A stretch of 64,000 nucleotides of DNA from contig CAJJNV010000001.1 of NCBI GenBank assembly GCA_905193225.1, positions 1 to 64,000 of the forward strand. The letters are read 5' to 3'. The translations under genes and the position numbers were made by a program. Below the pieces are notes generated by a model. It did not search any database. It was given only the letters and a program-made list of their open reading frames with translations, and was not told where the DNA came from. Below are positions 16,570-25,423 of the stretch, in pieces. This DNA comes from an uncultured Oscillospiraceae bacterium. GTDB taxonomy: Bacteria > Bacillota > Clostridia > Oscillospirales > Acutalibacteraceae. Positions within the stretch are counted from its first letter, which is position 1, and every line of letters begins with the position of its first letter.

Positions 16570-17991
16570 ATGGCCTCTTTGCAAAAACAAAACAACATTC
16601 ACATAGATGAGAGTCTCATCTCCCGCCAGATGGAATTTTGCAAAATGAACGCCGAGCTGCTTTTGCAGCGATTCGGATCAAGACCTAAGGCGCTTGTTAA
16701 GATATACGGCTGCCAGCAGAACATCAGCGACGGGCAGAGAATTGAAGGACTTCTTGAGGCAATGGGTTTTGATTTTTGCGACAACACCGAGGACGCCGAT
16801 CTGGTGCTTTTCGACACCTGCGCCGTCAGAGGGCACGCCGAGGACAGAATATACGGCAACGTCGGTGCCTTGAAGGCTTTTAAGGCCCGGCGCAAAAACC
16901 GCATTGTGGCGGTGTGCGGCTGTATGGTGCAGCAAAGCTTTGTGGCCGAAAAATTCAAAAAGTCCTATCCCCACGTTGACCTGCTTTTCGGAACCCACGT
17001 GCAGCACAAATTTCCCGAGCTTCTTTACGAGGTGCTTTCAAAGGGCAGCCGCGTTTTCGATATATCGGGGCAGGGCACCATTGCCGAGCACATTCCCACC
17101 CGCCGAACCGGCGTTAAAGGCTGGCTTCCGGTAATGTACGGCTGCAACAACTTCTGCACCTACTGCATCGTGCCGTATGTCAGAGGAAGGGAGCGCAGCC
17201 GCAATCCCGAGGACATAATTGCCGAAGCAAAGGAAATGATAAAGGAAGGGTACAGGGAAATAACACTGCTGGGTCAGAATGTCAATTCCTACGGTAAAAA
17301 TTTTGAAAAGCCCTATTCCTTTGCAAATCTTTTGCGGGACATAAATGCGCTTTCGGGCGATTTTATCATCAGGTTTATGACCTCCCATCCGAAGGACCTG
17401 ACCGACGAGCTTATCGACGCTCTCGCGGACTGCGAAAAGGTTGCCCATCATCTTCATCTGCCGGTGCAATCGGGAAGCGACCGTATACTCAAAAGTATGA
17501 ACAGGGTCTATACAAGGGAGCATTACCTCGATCTTGTCAAAAAGGTCAGGAAGAGGATACCCGACATTTCGCTGACAAGCGACATTATCGTCGGATTTCC
17601 CGGAGAAAGCGAGCAGGATTTTGCCGATACCCTTTCGCTCATAGAAGAGGTTGGCTATTCGGCCCTTTTTACCTTTGCATATTCACCGAGAGAAGGCACT
17701 CCCGCCGCAAAAATGGAAGATCAGATTCCGGCCGAGGAAAAATCACGCAGGCTGACCGTCCTTTCATCCATTCAGGAGAAGATTTCCGAGCAGCAGAACA
17801 AAAAGTATCTCGGAAAAACCTTAAGGGTGCTGTGCGAAGGACCTTCCAAAAAGGAAGGGTACTTAAACGGACGGAGCGGCGGAAATATCAGCGTTGAATT
17901 TGCAGGGGATGCGACCCTTGTTAACGAGTTTGTCAATGTTAAAATTACCGAGCCGCTGTCCTTTGTGCTCAAGGGCGAGATTGCAGAATAA
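16570..17991 (+). CDS. miaB: tRNA-2-methylthio-N6-dimethylallyladenosine synthase MiaB
   Basis: The radical-SAM enzyme adds a methylthio group to i6A37 of tRNAs reading UNN codons. The i6A it needs is made by MiaA, encoded 6 kb downstream. The N-terminal UPF0004 domain carries the auxiliary-cluster cysteines Cys48, Cys84 and Cys118 (CQQN, DTCAVRG, GCM). The radical-SAM motif is CNNFCTYC (Cys192, 196, 199), and a TRAM domain ends the protein. At 473 residues it has normal length. ATG 16570 is preferred to the TTG just before it because GGAAGGA lies nine bases upstream. It leads the cluster with the YlbF/YmcA-type gene, mutS and mutL. Confidence 0.96.
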   Translation: MASLQKQNNIHIDESLISRQMEFCKMNAELLLQRFGSRPKALVKIYGCQQNISDGQRIEGLLEAMGFDFCDNTEDADLVLFDTCAVRGHAEDRIYGNVGALKAFKARRKNRIVAVCGCMVQQSFVAEKFKKSYPHVDLLFGTHVQHKFPELLYEVLSKGSRVFDISGQGTIAEHIPTRRTGVKGWLPVMYGCNNFCTYCIVPYVRGRERSRNPEDIIAEAKEMIKEGYREITLLGQNVNSYGKNFEKPYSFANLLRDINALSGDFIIRFMTSHPKDLTDELIDALADCEKVAHHLHLPVQSGSDRILKSMNRVYTREHYLDLVKKVRKRIPDISLTSDIIVGFPGESEQDFADTLSLIEEVGYSALFTFAYSPREGTPAAKMEDQIPAEEKSRRLTVLSSIQEKISEQQNKKYLGKTLRVLCEGPSKKEGYLNGRSGGNISVEFAGDATLVNEFVNVKITEPLSFVLKGEIAE

Positions 17992-18065
17992 CGGTCAAAT
18001 ATTTAAACAGGCAAATTTAGTTATTTAACTTTATTTATTTTACAAAACTTTTGGAGGAACAAAAA

Positions 18066-18473
18066 ATGGATATCATTGAACTTGCAAGAAAACTGGGTGC
18101 CGAGCTTCAGAAGGAGCAGGCATATATCGACTATCGCGCCGCAAAAGAGGCCAACGATGCCGACGAGGCTCTCCAGGGTCTTATCGGGGAGTTTAATCTT
18201 CAGAGAATGTCTCTTGCCGCCGAGCTTCAGAAGCCCGAGGATCAGAGAAGCCGCAGCAAGATCGAGGAGCTTAACAATCAGCTTCAGAAGCTCTATGATC
18301 AGGTTATGAGCAACGAAAGTATGCAGAAATACAATGAGGCAAAACAGGCTATGGACGAGGTTTCCAACCGCGTTACTTCGATAATCGCCATGTGCATCGA
18401 GGGTGCCGATCCCGAGACCTGCGAGCCTGCCGGCTGCTCGGGAAGCTGCTCGACCTGCGGAGGCTGCCACTGA
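18066..18473 (+). CDS. YlbF/YmcA family protein with cysteine-rich tail
   Basis: A 135-residue helical protein of the Com_YlbF (RicA/RicF) family. In Bacillus subtilis these proteins form the Y-complex with YaaT (RicT), which acts with RNase Y on mRNA processing and affects competence, sporulation and biofilm. Its place directly after miaB matches B. subtilis ymcA. The helical core is residues 1-100. The tail then has six cysteines in about 20 residues (CEPAGCSGSCSTCGGCH, plus one upstream), fitting the Fe-S cluster ligation known for this complex. ATG 18066 has GGAGGA seven bases upstream. Confidence 0.85.
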   Translation: MDIIELARKLGAELQKEQAYIDYRAAKEANDADEALQGLIGEFNLQRMSLAAELQKPEDQRSRSKIEELNNQLQKLYDQVMSNESMQKYNEAKQAMDEVSNRVTSIIAMCIEGADPETCEPAGCSGSCSTCGGCH

Positions 18474-18498
18474 GTTTAGCGTCCTTTAGATACCACCA

Positions 18499-18628
18499 AG
18501 TCTATTGAAATAAGTCTGCCGCTGTGTTTGTCGAACATTGATCGTTACCGGGTCTATTAAACGGCGGTTGTCGCTAAGTTTATTGAATGAAGACCGCCGC
18601 CGATCCTGTTGAAGGATGGCTGCCGATC
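18499..18628. repeat. Degenerate tandem repeat, five units of exactly 26 bp
   Basis: Units start at 18499, 18525, 18551, 18577 and 18603, each opening with a variant of RGTYTATTGAA. The GAA/AAA triplet recurs at 18507, 18533, 18559, 18585 and 18611, a strict 26-base period. The unit ends are GC-rich (GCCGCYG-like). No reading frame is preserved, as 26 is not a multiple of three. It occupies most of the 316-base gap between the YlbF/YmcA-type gene and mutS. Confidence 0.6.
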
Positions 18629-18708
18629 TGCGGCTTTCAAAAAGCTTATCAAACCACAGTATGAAAAAAGTGATTGCTTTTAATCCTATTTTGTTATTCC
18701 TTAAATTC

Positions 18709-18737
18709 TTGACAAAAAGAAGCCTTTAAAAAATGAT
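18709..18737 (+). promoter_or_regulatory. Probable promoter of mutS
   Basis: A perfect -35 box TTGACA (18709-18714) has a weaker -10 candidate AATGAT 17 bases on (18732-18737), about 50 bases before the mutS start. It suggests mutS-mutL can be transcribed independently of miaB. Confidence 0.5.
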
Positions 18738-18789
18738 TACATTAAATCTCATTTATCAAAACAAACCTTAAGAAAGGCGGGTGAGACCA

Positions 18790-21450
18790 ATGTCATTTTC
18801 TCCGATGATGAACCAGTATTTAAAAATCAAAGAAGAAAATCCCGGAACCATTCTCTTTTTCAGATTGGGAGACTTCTACGAAATGTTTTTCGACGATGCC
18901 AAGCTTGTCTCTAAGGAGCTTGAACTGACCCTCACCCAGAAGGCCTGCGGGCAAGAGGAAAAAGCACCTATGTGCGGAGTGCCCTATCATAGCTGTGAGG
19001 CTTATATTGCAAGACTTGTGGGAAAGGGCTATAAGGTCGCTATATGCGAGCAAACCGAGGACCCTGCCGAGGCAAAGGGACTTGTCGACCGCAGTATCGT
19101 CAGGGTCGTGACCCCGGGTACCGCCATCGAAGGACTGCTGCTTGAGGAAGGAAAAAATAATTTCCTTGCCTCCCTTTATCGAAAAGATGACGGAACCGCC
19201 GCCATTGCGTTTGTAGATTCGTCCACCGGCGAGTTTAAGCTGACCGAGTTTTCGGGAGATGGCATCGACGCCAAAATAATCAACGAGCTTGGGAAAAACA
19301 CCCCCAAGGAGATCATTGCAAACAGGGCGGCCATCACCCCGGATGTCAAGAAATATCTGACCGACAGATTGACCTGCTGCCTTGATTTTCTCGAAGAGAA
19401 TAGTTTTGATTCCAAGGTGTGCGAAGAGGCGGTTAAAAAGCATTTTGAAATTGATGATCTGAAAAAAGCCGGTCTTAAAGAGGGTACTGCCGGCCTTTCG
19501 GCGGCGGGAGCGGCCCTTGAATATCTTTTTTCGGCACGTATGACCAACCTTGAAAACATCAACGGCATAAGCCTTTACAGCAGCAGCCAGTTTATGAGAC
19601 TGGACAATTCCGCACGAAGAAATCTCGAACTTTTCGAGACGCTGCGTTCGGGAGAGAAAAAGGGATCGCTGCTGGGCGTTATCGACAAAACCAACACCTC
19701 TATGGGCAAACGCCTGATCAGATCATACCTTGAGCAGCCCCTTGTTAATAAGGACGAGATCGAGGCGCGGCTTTCGGCGGTCGAGGAGCTGCATTCCAAC
19801 ACCGCTCTTTGCTTTGAGATAACCGATTGCCTTTCGGGAATATTCGACATAGAAAGACTTATGTCGAGGGTGGTTTATCAGATTGCCGATTCAAAGGATC
19901 TTTTGGCCCTTGCATCGGCTGCAGGACATCTTCCGAAGCTTAAGCGACTTATCAAAGACTGCAAGTCGAGGATGATCAGATCCATTTACAACGATTTGGA
20001 CGAGCTTTCGGATATACACAGTCTGGTCAACAGAGCCATCGATTACAATGCTCCCCAGCTGTTCAGAGACGGCGGAATCATAAAATCGGGATACAACAAG
20101 GATCTCGACAGCCTCAGAGACGATATGAACGGCGGAAGCAAGATTATTTCGTCGGTGGAGTCCAGGGAAAGGGAACGCACCGGCATTAAAAACCTCAAGG
20201 TGGGATACAACAAGGTCTTCGGCTATTACATTGAAATAACCAATTCCTTTAAACATCTGACCCCCCCTGAATATATCAGAAAACAGACCACCACCAACGC
20301 CGAAAGATACATAACCGAGGAGCTTAAAAACCTCGAACAGAGAGTACTCGGAGCAAAGGAAAAATCGATTCATCTCGAGCAGGAGCTTTTTGCCGACGTG
20401 AGACGCCGTATTGCAAGGCAGCAATCGAGAGTGCAGACGTCGGCCAAGGCCGTTGCGCTGCTTGACGTGCTTACCGGCTTTGCCGTGGTGGCCAGAAACA
20501 ATCACTACTGCCGCCCGGAAATTTATGAGGACGGACGCATCGAGATACTCGAGGGACGTCATCCCGTGGTTGAGACGGTCAACGACACGCCCTTTGTTTC
20601 AAACGACACGCATTTTGATATGAAGCATCACCGCTGCGCCGTTATAACCGGCCCTAATATGGCCGGAAAATCGACCTATATGCGGCAGGTGGCTCTTATT
20701 ACCATAATGGCTCAGATGGGCTGCTTTGTGCCCGCAAAATCGGCCAAGATAGGCATTGTCGACGCGGTTTATACAAGGGTCGGTGCATCGGATGATCTTT
20801 TCTCGGGTCAGTCTACCTTTATGGTGGAAATGAACGAGGTTTCTGAGATTCTCGAAAGTGCCACCAAGGACAGCCTTGTTATTTTGGACGAAATCGGCAG
20901 AGGTACATCAACCTTCGACGGAATGTCCATCGCTCAGGCCGTACTTGAGTACATCGTTTCAAACAAGCTTGGTGCAAAGGCTATGTTTGCCACCCATTAC
21001 CACGAGCTGACATTTATTGCCGACCGCCTTAAGGGGGTTGATAATTTCAGCATCGCCGTTAAAAAGCGGGGTGACGAGATTACCTTCCTTAGAAGAATTG
21101 TTAAGGGCGGCGCCGATCGAAGCTACGGTATCGAAGTCGCGGCTCTTGCGGGAGTGCCGAAAAGCGTTGTTAAGCGGGCAAAGGAAATTTTAGCCGAGCT
21201 TGAAAGCGGGCAGCATCCCGGCTGCTGCAACGGTGCCGTCGGCAAATACGCCGGAGAAACCGCAGACACTGCCGTTTATTCAGAAAGCGCCAAGGATGAG
21301 ACCGAGAACGAAGGAGTGCAGATGTCGCTTATGTCGGGTGAGCAGAATCCCGTTATAAAGATTCTTAAAGCTCTTGATATTGACACTCTTACTCCTATTG
21401 AGGCCATGAATGCCCTTTACGAGCTAAAAAAACAGGCCGAGAGTGTTTAA
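18790..21450 (+). CDS. mutS: DNA mismatch repair protein MutS
   Basis: MutS recognises mismatches and small loops and recruits MutL. At 886 residues the length is normal for MutS1. The mismatch-reading FYE motif is at residues 29-31, the Walker A GPNMAGKST at about 621, the Walker B region DEIGRGTSTFDG, and the conserved ATHYHEL follows. The C terminus carries MSLM (clamp-binding-like) and a helical tail. ATG 18790 fits AAAGGCGG at 18773-18780. The in-frame GTG at 18781 would leave no spacing. mutL follows on the same strand after 127 bases. Confidence 0.97.
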   Translation: MSFSPMMNQYLKIKEENPGTILFFRLGDFYEMFFDDAKLVSKELELTLTQKACGQEEKAPMCGVPYHSCEAYIARLVGKGYKVAICEQTEDPAEAKGLVDRSIVRVVTPGTAIEGLLLEEGKNNFLASLYRKDDGTAAIAFVDSSTGEFKLTEFSGDGIDAKIINELGKNTPKEIIANRAAITPDVKKYLTDRLTCCLDFLEENSFDSKVCEEAVKKHFEIDDLKKAGLKEGTAGLSAAGAALEYLFSARMTNLENINGISLYSSSQFMRLDNSARRNLELFETLRSGEKKGSLLGVIDKTNTSMGKRLIRSYLEQPLVNKDEIEARLSAVEELHSNTALCFEITDCLSGIFDIERLMSRVVYQIADSKDLLALASAAGHLPKLKRLIKDCKSRMIRSIYNDLDELSDIHSLVNRAIDYNAPQLFRDGGIIKSGYNKDLDSLRDDMNGGSKIISSVESRERERTGIKNLKVGYNKVFGYYIEITNSFKHLTPPEYIRKQTTTNAERYITEELKNLEQRVLGAKEKSIHLEQELFADVRRRIARQQSRVQTSAKAVALLDVLTGFAVVARNNHYCRPEIYEDGRIEILEGRHPVVETVNDTPFVSNDTHFDMKHHRCAVITGPNMAGKSTYMRQVALITIMAQMGCFVPAKSAKIGIVDAVYTRVGASDDLFSGQSTFMVEMNEVSEILESATKDSLVILDEIGRGTSTFDGMSIAQAVLEYIVSNKLGAKAMFATHYHELTFIADRLKGVDNFSIAVKKRGDEITFLRRIVKGGADRSYGIEVAALAGVPKSVVKRAKEILAELESGQHPGCCNGAVGKYAGETADTAVYSESAKDETENEGVQMSLMSGEQNPVIKILKALDIDTLTPIEAMNALYELKKQAESV

Positions 21451-21577
21451 ATTCCTTTAAAACAGGCGTTTGATTTGCAACTAAGTAAGCAAAAAGATAC
21501 TTTTATTTACATCTCTGCATTGATAATCAGTAATCATCAGCATCAGCAAAAGCCAAAAGAAAAGTGAGGTGTGGGGA

Positions 21578-23818
21578 ATGCCCAAGATAAACATACTCGA
21601 CAAACATACGGCCGATCTTATTGCGGCGGGAGAGGTTGTTGAGCGGCCGGCATCGGCGGTTAAAGAGCTTGTGGAAAACAGCATAGATGCCGGCGCAACG
21701 TCGGTGACGGTGGAAATTCAAAACGGCGGCATTTCCTACATCCGCATAACCGACAACGGCTGCGGAATCTCCCGTGAGGACGTTAAAACCGCCTTTTTGC
21801 CCCATGCCACAAGCAAAATCAAGCAAAAAGACGATCTTAACTCCATTATGACCCTCGGCTTTCGCGGAGAGGCGCTGGCCAGCATTGCGGCCGTTTCAAA
21901 GGTGGACATTTTAACAAGGACCGCCGATGAGACCTTCGGAACAAGATATTCCCTTGAGGGGGGAGAGCAAAAGGTCTTTGACGATGCCGGCTGTCCGGTG
22001 GGAACCACCATTGTGGTTAAGGATCTTTTTTTCAACACCCCTGCGAGAATGAAGTTTTTAAAGAAAAATGTGTCGGAGGGCAATGCCGTGGCCGATGCGA
22101 CCGATCGAATGGCTCTTTCCCATCCCGAGGTTTCCGTAAAGCTCATCAGAGACGGAAAGGAAACCCTATGCTCTCCCGGAGACGGAAACCTGCTTTCGGC
22201 CATATACGCCGTATACGGCAAGGAATTTGCATCGGGACTTATACCGGTTAAATATCAATCGGACGGCGTTAGGGTAGAGGGGTATGTTTCAAAGCCCCTT
22301 GCGTCGAGAAAATCGAGAAGTATGCAGCTCTTCTTTTTGAACGGCAGATTTGTGCGAAGCGGGACGGCGTCGGCCGCCCTTTCGGAAGCCTACCGCAATT
22401 CCATTATGGTGGGAAAATTTCCCGCCTGCGTGCTGCACATAAAATTCCCGCCTTCGGCAGTGGATGTCAACGTCCATCCCGCAAAACTGGAGGTGCGTTT
22501 TGAAAACGAAAAGCCGGTTTTCGACGCCATATATTACGGGGTCAAAAACGCCCTGATTACCGGTGATACCCGACCTGAGGCCAAGCTTTCGGACAAGGAA
22601 TTCCCGACGCAGAAAGCACCCTTTGCCCGTCCCGAGAGCCTTTATAAAAAGAGCAATATGTTTGCTCAGCAAAAATTTCTTTTAAATAAAAGGGAGAAAA
22701 GCGGCGATCTTTCGGCCCTCAACCGCCCCGCGGTGATGGATAAGGGAGAAGCAGATTTTTCCAAACAACAGGGGACAGGTTGTTCGTCAACCGGCGGTAT
22801 CGATTCTTCAAAAATACAGGGCACAAGCTATCAGTCAAGCGGAGCAATGACCCCTGACGGCCGACAGAACACAGTAGCTTTTGCAAATGATGAAAATGAT
22901 AAAAACATCCCTGCAAACGGCAACACTTCCGATCAAGGCTTTTCGGAAAAGGGCAGCGGGGCATATTTCCGCGAGCCTCAGGCCGTTAACGGTACATTTG
23001 AATATTACCGCCCTCCCGTCAACATCAACGTTACGGTTGACGACGAGGATGTCGAAAACCCCGTGTCAGGTGCATCTTCCGACATCGGTGCGGCGGGAAA
23101 CATTGTAGCAGATAATTTTGCCCAAAGCCCCGACGACGGTATGTCGGAAAAGGCTGCTTTTGCAGGTGAGGGCTTTCAAAGCGCCGCAGACAATACATCC
23201 GGCAATACATCGGTCGGCACTGCCGCCCGGGTAATCGACGACGACAAAACCGATTCACCCATTTTTATCGGCGAGGTTTTTGCAACATACATAATCGTGC
23301 AGGTGGGCAAAAAGCTGCTGCTTATCGACAAGCACGCCGCCCACGAACGTATTTTATTCGACAGTCTTTGCGAAAATCACAGCGCGCCGTCGGCTCAGAT
23401 GCTTCTTGAGCCGGTTACGGTAACGCTCAGAAAGACCGAGCACACTGTGCTTCTCGAAAACGCCGATCTGCTCGAAAGGGCGGGCATACTGGTTGAGGAT
23501 TTCGGAATGAATTCGATAATCATACGGTCGGTGCCTATGAATCTCGATTCCCAGGGAGTTTGCGAAATTGTTGAGGAAGTGGCCGACCGGCTTTTGAAAA
23601 ATCCCAATCGTGTCTCCACCGAAAAGCAGGAGTGGATATATCATTCCATTGCCTGCCGCGCCGCCATTAAGGCGGGAGATAAATCCGACAAGGCCGAGCT
23701 TATGGCCCTTTGCGAGCGCATTGTCAAGGACGACAGCATACGGTATTGTCCTCACGGCCGACCTGTCGCTGTGTGGCTTTCAAAGTATGAGCTGGAAAAG
23801 CAGTTCGGCAGGGCATAG
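21578..23818 (+). CDS. mutL: DNA mismatch repair protein MutL (endonuclease type) with long linker
   Basis: MutL couples MutS to strand incision. The N-terminal GHKL ATPase (residues 1-330) has ENSIDAGA, DNGCGI, GFRGEAL and VDVNVHPAK. The C-terminal dimerisation/endonuclease domain (about 560-746) keeps ACRAAIKA, the C-P-H-G-R-P metal motif and LIDKHAAHE. Most endonuclease MutLs read DQHAxxExxxxE. Here the last position is Asp595 rather than Glu. The linker, about 335-560, is long and low in complexity. At 746 residues it is longer than usual (about 630). ATG 21578 follows GAGG/GGGGA; the GTG at 21569 is a less likely start. Confidence 0.95.
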   Translation: MPKINILDKHTADLIAAGEVVERPASAVKELVENSIDAGATSVTVEIQNGGISYIRITDNGCGISREDVKTAFLPHATSKIKQKDDLNSIMTLGFRGEALASIAAVSKVDILTRTADETFGTRYSLEGGEQKVFDDAGCPVGTTIVVKDLFFNTPARMKFLKKNVSEGNAVADATDRMALSHPEVSVKLIRDGKETLCSPGDGNLLSAIYAVYGKEFASGLIPVKYQSDGVRVEGYVSKPLASRKSRSMQLFFLNGRFVRSGTASAALSEAYRNSIMVGKFPACVLHIKFPPSAVDVNVHPAKLEVRFENEKPVFDAIYYGVKNALITGDTRPEAKLSDKEFPTQKAPFARPESLYKKSNMFAQQKFLLNKREKSGDLSALNRPAVMDKGEADFSKQQGTGCSSTGGIDSSKIQGTSYQSSGAMTPDGRQNTVAFANDENDKNIPANGNTSDQGFSEKGSGAYFREPQAVNGTFEYYRPPVNINVTVDDEDVENPVSGASSDIGAAGNIVADNFAQSPDDGMSEKAAFAGEGFQSAADNTSGNTSVGTAARVIDDDKTDSPIFIGEVFATYIIVQVGKKLLLIDKHAAHERILFDSLCENHSAPSAQMLLEPVTVTLRKTEHTVLLENADLLERAGILVEDFGMNSIIIRSVPMNLDSQGVCEIVEEVADRLLKNPNRVSTEKQEWIYHSIACRAAIKAGDKSDKAELMALCERIVKDDSIRYCPHGRPVAVWLSKYELEKQFGRA

Positions 23819-23824
23819 CGGCTT

Positions 23825-24013
23825 TTGCAGGCGCTGATGTTAACATTTTATCAGCCATTGCATCAGCATTACACCGCCGATTGCATTACATCATCTATTG
23901 CAACCACCGTTTCATTGCTGATTATAATTTCATTACCTGTTGTAATTACAGTTACGGTTACGGTTACATTGACAACTATATTGACACAGTATTGCCGAAA
24001 AGGAGGACGGTAG
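23825..24013 (+). other. Low-complexity ATTG/GTTAC-rich spacer between mutL and miaA
   Basis: This gap is built of short imperfect repeats: ATTGC at 23857, 23880, 23897 and 23914, then ATTACC, GTTACGG twice and ATTGACA twice. One frame stays open for 62 codons and reads as hydrophobic Val/Thr/Ile repeats, but it begins with TTG, has no ribosome binding site and simply mirrors the nucleotide repeat. It is treated as spacer, not gene. Confidence 0.5.
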
Positions 24014-24014
24014 A

Positions 24015-24953
24015 GTGAAACCTATAAAGCTTGTGGCCGTTGTAGGACCCACCGCAAGCGGAAAAACCGCCCTTGCCATCGACATTGCAAAAAAGTTTTC
24101 GGGTGAGATCGTTTCCTGCGACTCCATGCAGCTCTACGATTTTGCACCCATCGCCACCGCCGCTCCCACCGATCGGGAAAAAGCCGCCGCTCCCCACCAT
24201 CTGATCGGAATACTCAGGGCGGGGGAAAGCTTCTCGGTTTCGAAATATGCCGATGCCGCCCGACAGGTCATAGGCGACATATCAGAGCGTGGGCATCTTT
24301 CCATACTTTGCGGCGGAACGGGGCTTTATTACTCGGCTGTTGTCGATAATATCAGGTTTTTTGAGGATGGATTTGATCCGAGCATCAGAAACGGCCTTTT
24401 AAAAAGAGCCGAAAGGGAAGGGCTTTACTCCCTTTATGATGAGCTTTGCAAAATCGATCCCGTGTCGGCAAAAAAAATCGAAAAAAACGACAAAAAGCGC
24501 ATTTTGAGAGGGCTTGAAATATTTTATTCCACCGGAAAAACACTTTCCGAGCAAACCGCCCTTTCAAGGGCCGAACCGTCGCCATATGAGCTTTTTGCAA
24601 TCGGAATAACCTACCGTGACCGTCAAAAGCTTTACGACCGAATAAACCTCAGGGTCGACAAAATGATTGAACAGGGGCTTGTTGACGAGGCCTATGAAAT
24701 ATTTAAAAAGAATCCCGCCGGAACGGGTATGCAGGCCATCGGAGTTAAGGAGCTTTACCCGTATTTCCGCAAAGAGGTGTCTCTTGAGCAGGCGGTCGAG
24801 ACCATAAAGATGGAGTCGAGACGGTATGCCAAGCGGCAGCTGACCTGGTTTAGAAGGGACGAGCGGATACACTGGATTTATGCCGATGAGGCGGGGCTAA
24901 AAAATATTTTTGAAAATATTGAGATTCCTATAGAAAAATTTGTAAAAACATGA
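24015..24953 (+). CDS. miaA: tRNA dimethylallyltransferase MiaA
   Basis: MiaA transfers a dimethylallyl group to A37 of tRNAs with A36, giving the substrate of MiaB. At 312 residues it has normal length. The P-loop GPTASGKTALA is at residues 9-19, the DSMQLY and GGTGLYYSA motifs follow, and RRYAKRQLTWFRR is the conserved tRNA-contact helix. The start is GTG 24015 with AGGAGG (24001-24006) eight bases ahead. hfq follows under its own promoter. Confidence 0.97.
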   Translation: MKPIKLVAVVGPTASGKTALAIDIAKKFSGEIVSCDSMQLYDFAPIATAAPTDREKAAAPHHLIGILRAGESFSVSKYADAARQVIGDISERGHLSILCGGTGLYYSAVVDNIRFFEDGFDPSIRNGLLKRAEREGLYSLYDELCKIDPVSAKKIEKNDKKRILRGLEIFYSTGKTLSEQTALSRAEPSPYELFAIGITYRDRQKLYDRINLRVDKMIEQGLVDEAYEIFKKNPAGTGMQAIGVKELYPYFRKEVSLEQAVETIKMESRRYAKRQLTWFRRDERIHWIYADEAGLKNIFENIEIPIEKFVKT

Positions 24954-24959
24954 TATAAT
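24951..24959 (+). promoter_or_regulatory. Extended -10 promoter for hfq overlapping the miaA stop
   Basis: TGATATAAT gives a TGn extension and a perfect TATAAT (24954-24959). The TGA is also the miaA stop codon. No good -35 box is seen, as is usual for extended -10 promoters. Confidence 0.55.
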
Positions 24960-25027
24960 GTCCTTATCAAGGGGTTGTACAAAAAAATATTTAGGTGCAG
25001 CGCCGAAAAAAGAGAGGATTTTTAATT

Positions 25028-25270
25028 ATGGCAAAAAACATTGATCTTCAGGGAAAATTACTCGACAGCGTTATCGAAAGCGGAAAAACCGTGACGATAT
25101 TTCTGACAAACGGATTCCAGTTTGACGGAAGGGTGCTGGCATACGACAATTTTACCGTTCTTATGATGAACGGCGAAAAGCAGAATCTTGTTTTCAAGCA
25201 CGCCATTTCCACCATCGTGCCCCACGAAAACATTGACGGCCTTTTTGAAGGGGATTGCAGAACCTTTTAA
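25028..25270 (+). CDS. hfq: RNA chaperone Hfq
   Basis: An 80-residue Sm-like protein that forms hexamers binding small RNAs and U-/A-rich mRNA. The Sm1 region (NGFQFDGRVLAYDNFTVLM) and Sm2 motif KHAISTIVP are intact. It lacks the long acidic tail of enteric Hfq, as is normal in Firmicutes. ATG 25028 with GAGAGGA upstream is chosen over an upstream in-frame codon at 24995. The miaA-hfq order is ancient and shared with proteobacteria. Confidence 0.96.
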   Translation: MAKNIDLQGKLLDSVIESGKTVTIFLTNGFQFDGRVLAYDNFTVLMMNGEKQNLVFKHAISTIVPHENIDGLFEGDCRTF

Positions 25271-25423
25271 TCGGACGGCGGCTGCAAATGCGTAATGACG
25301 AAAGGGAAGCTTTAAGAAATTTCAGCGGACAGGCATTACTTTTTGACGGGCATTTAAAGGGATGGCTCAAACACATATTTAAACAGACGTTTCAAACTTT
25401 AAGGACATAAAGGGGTGATATTG

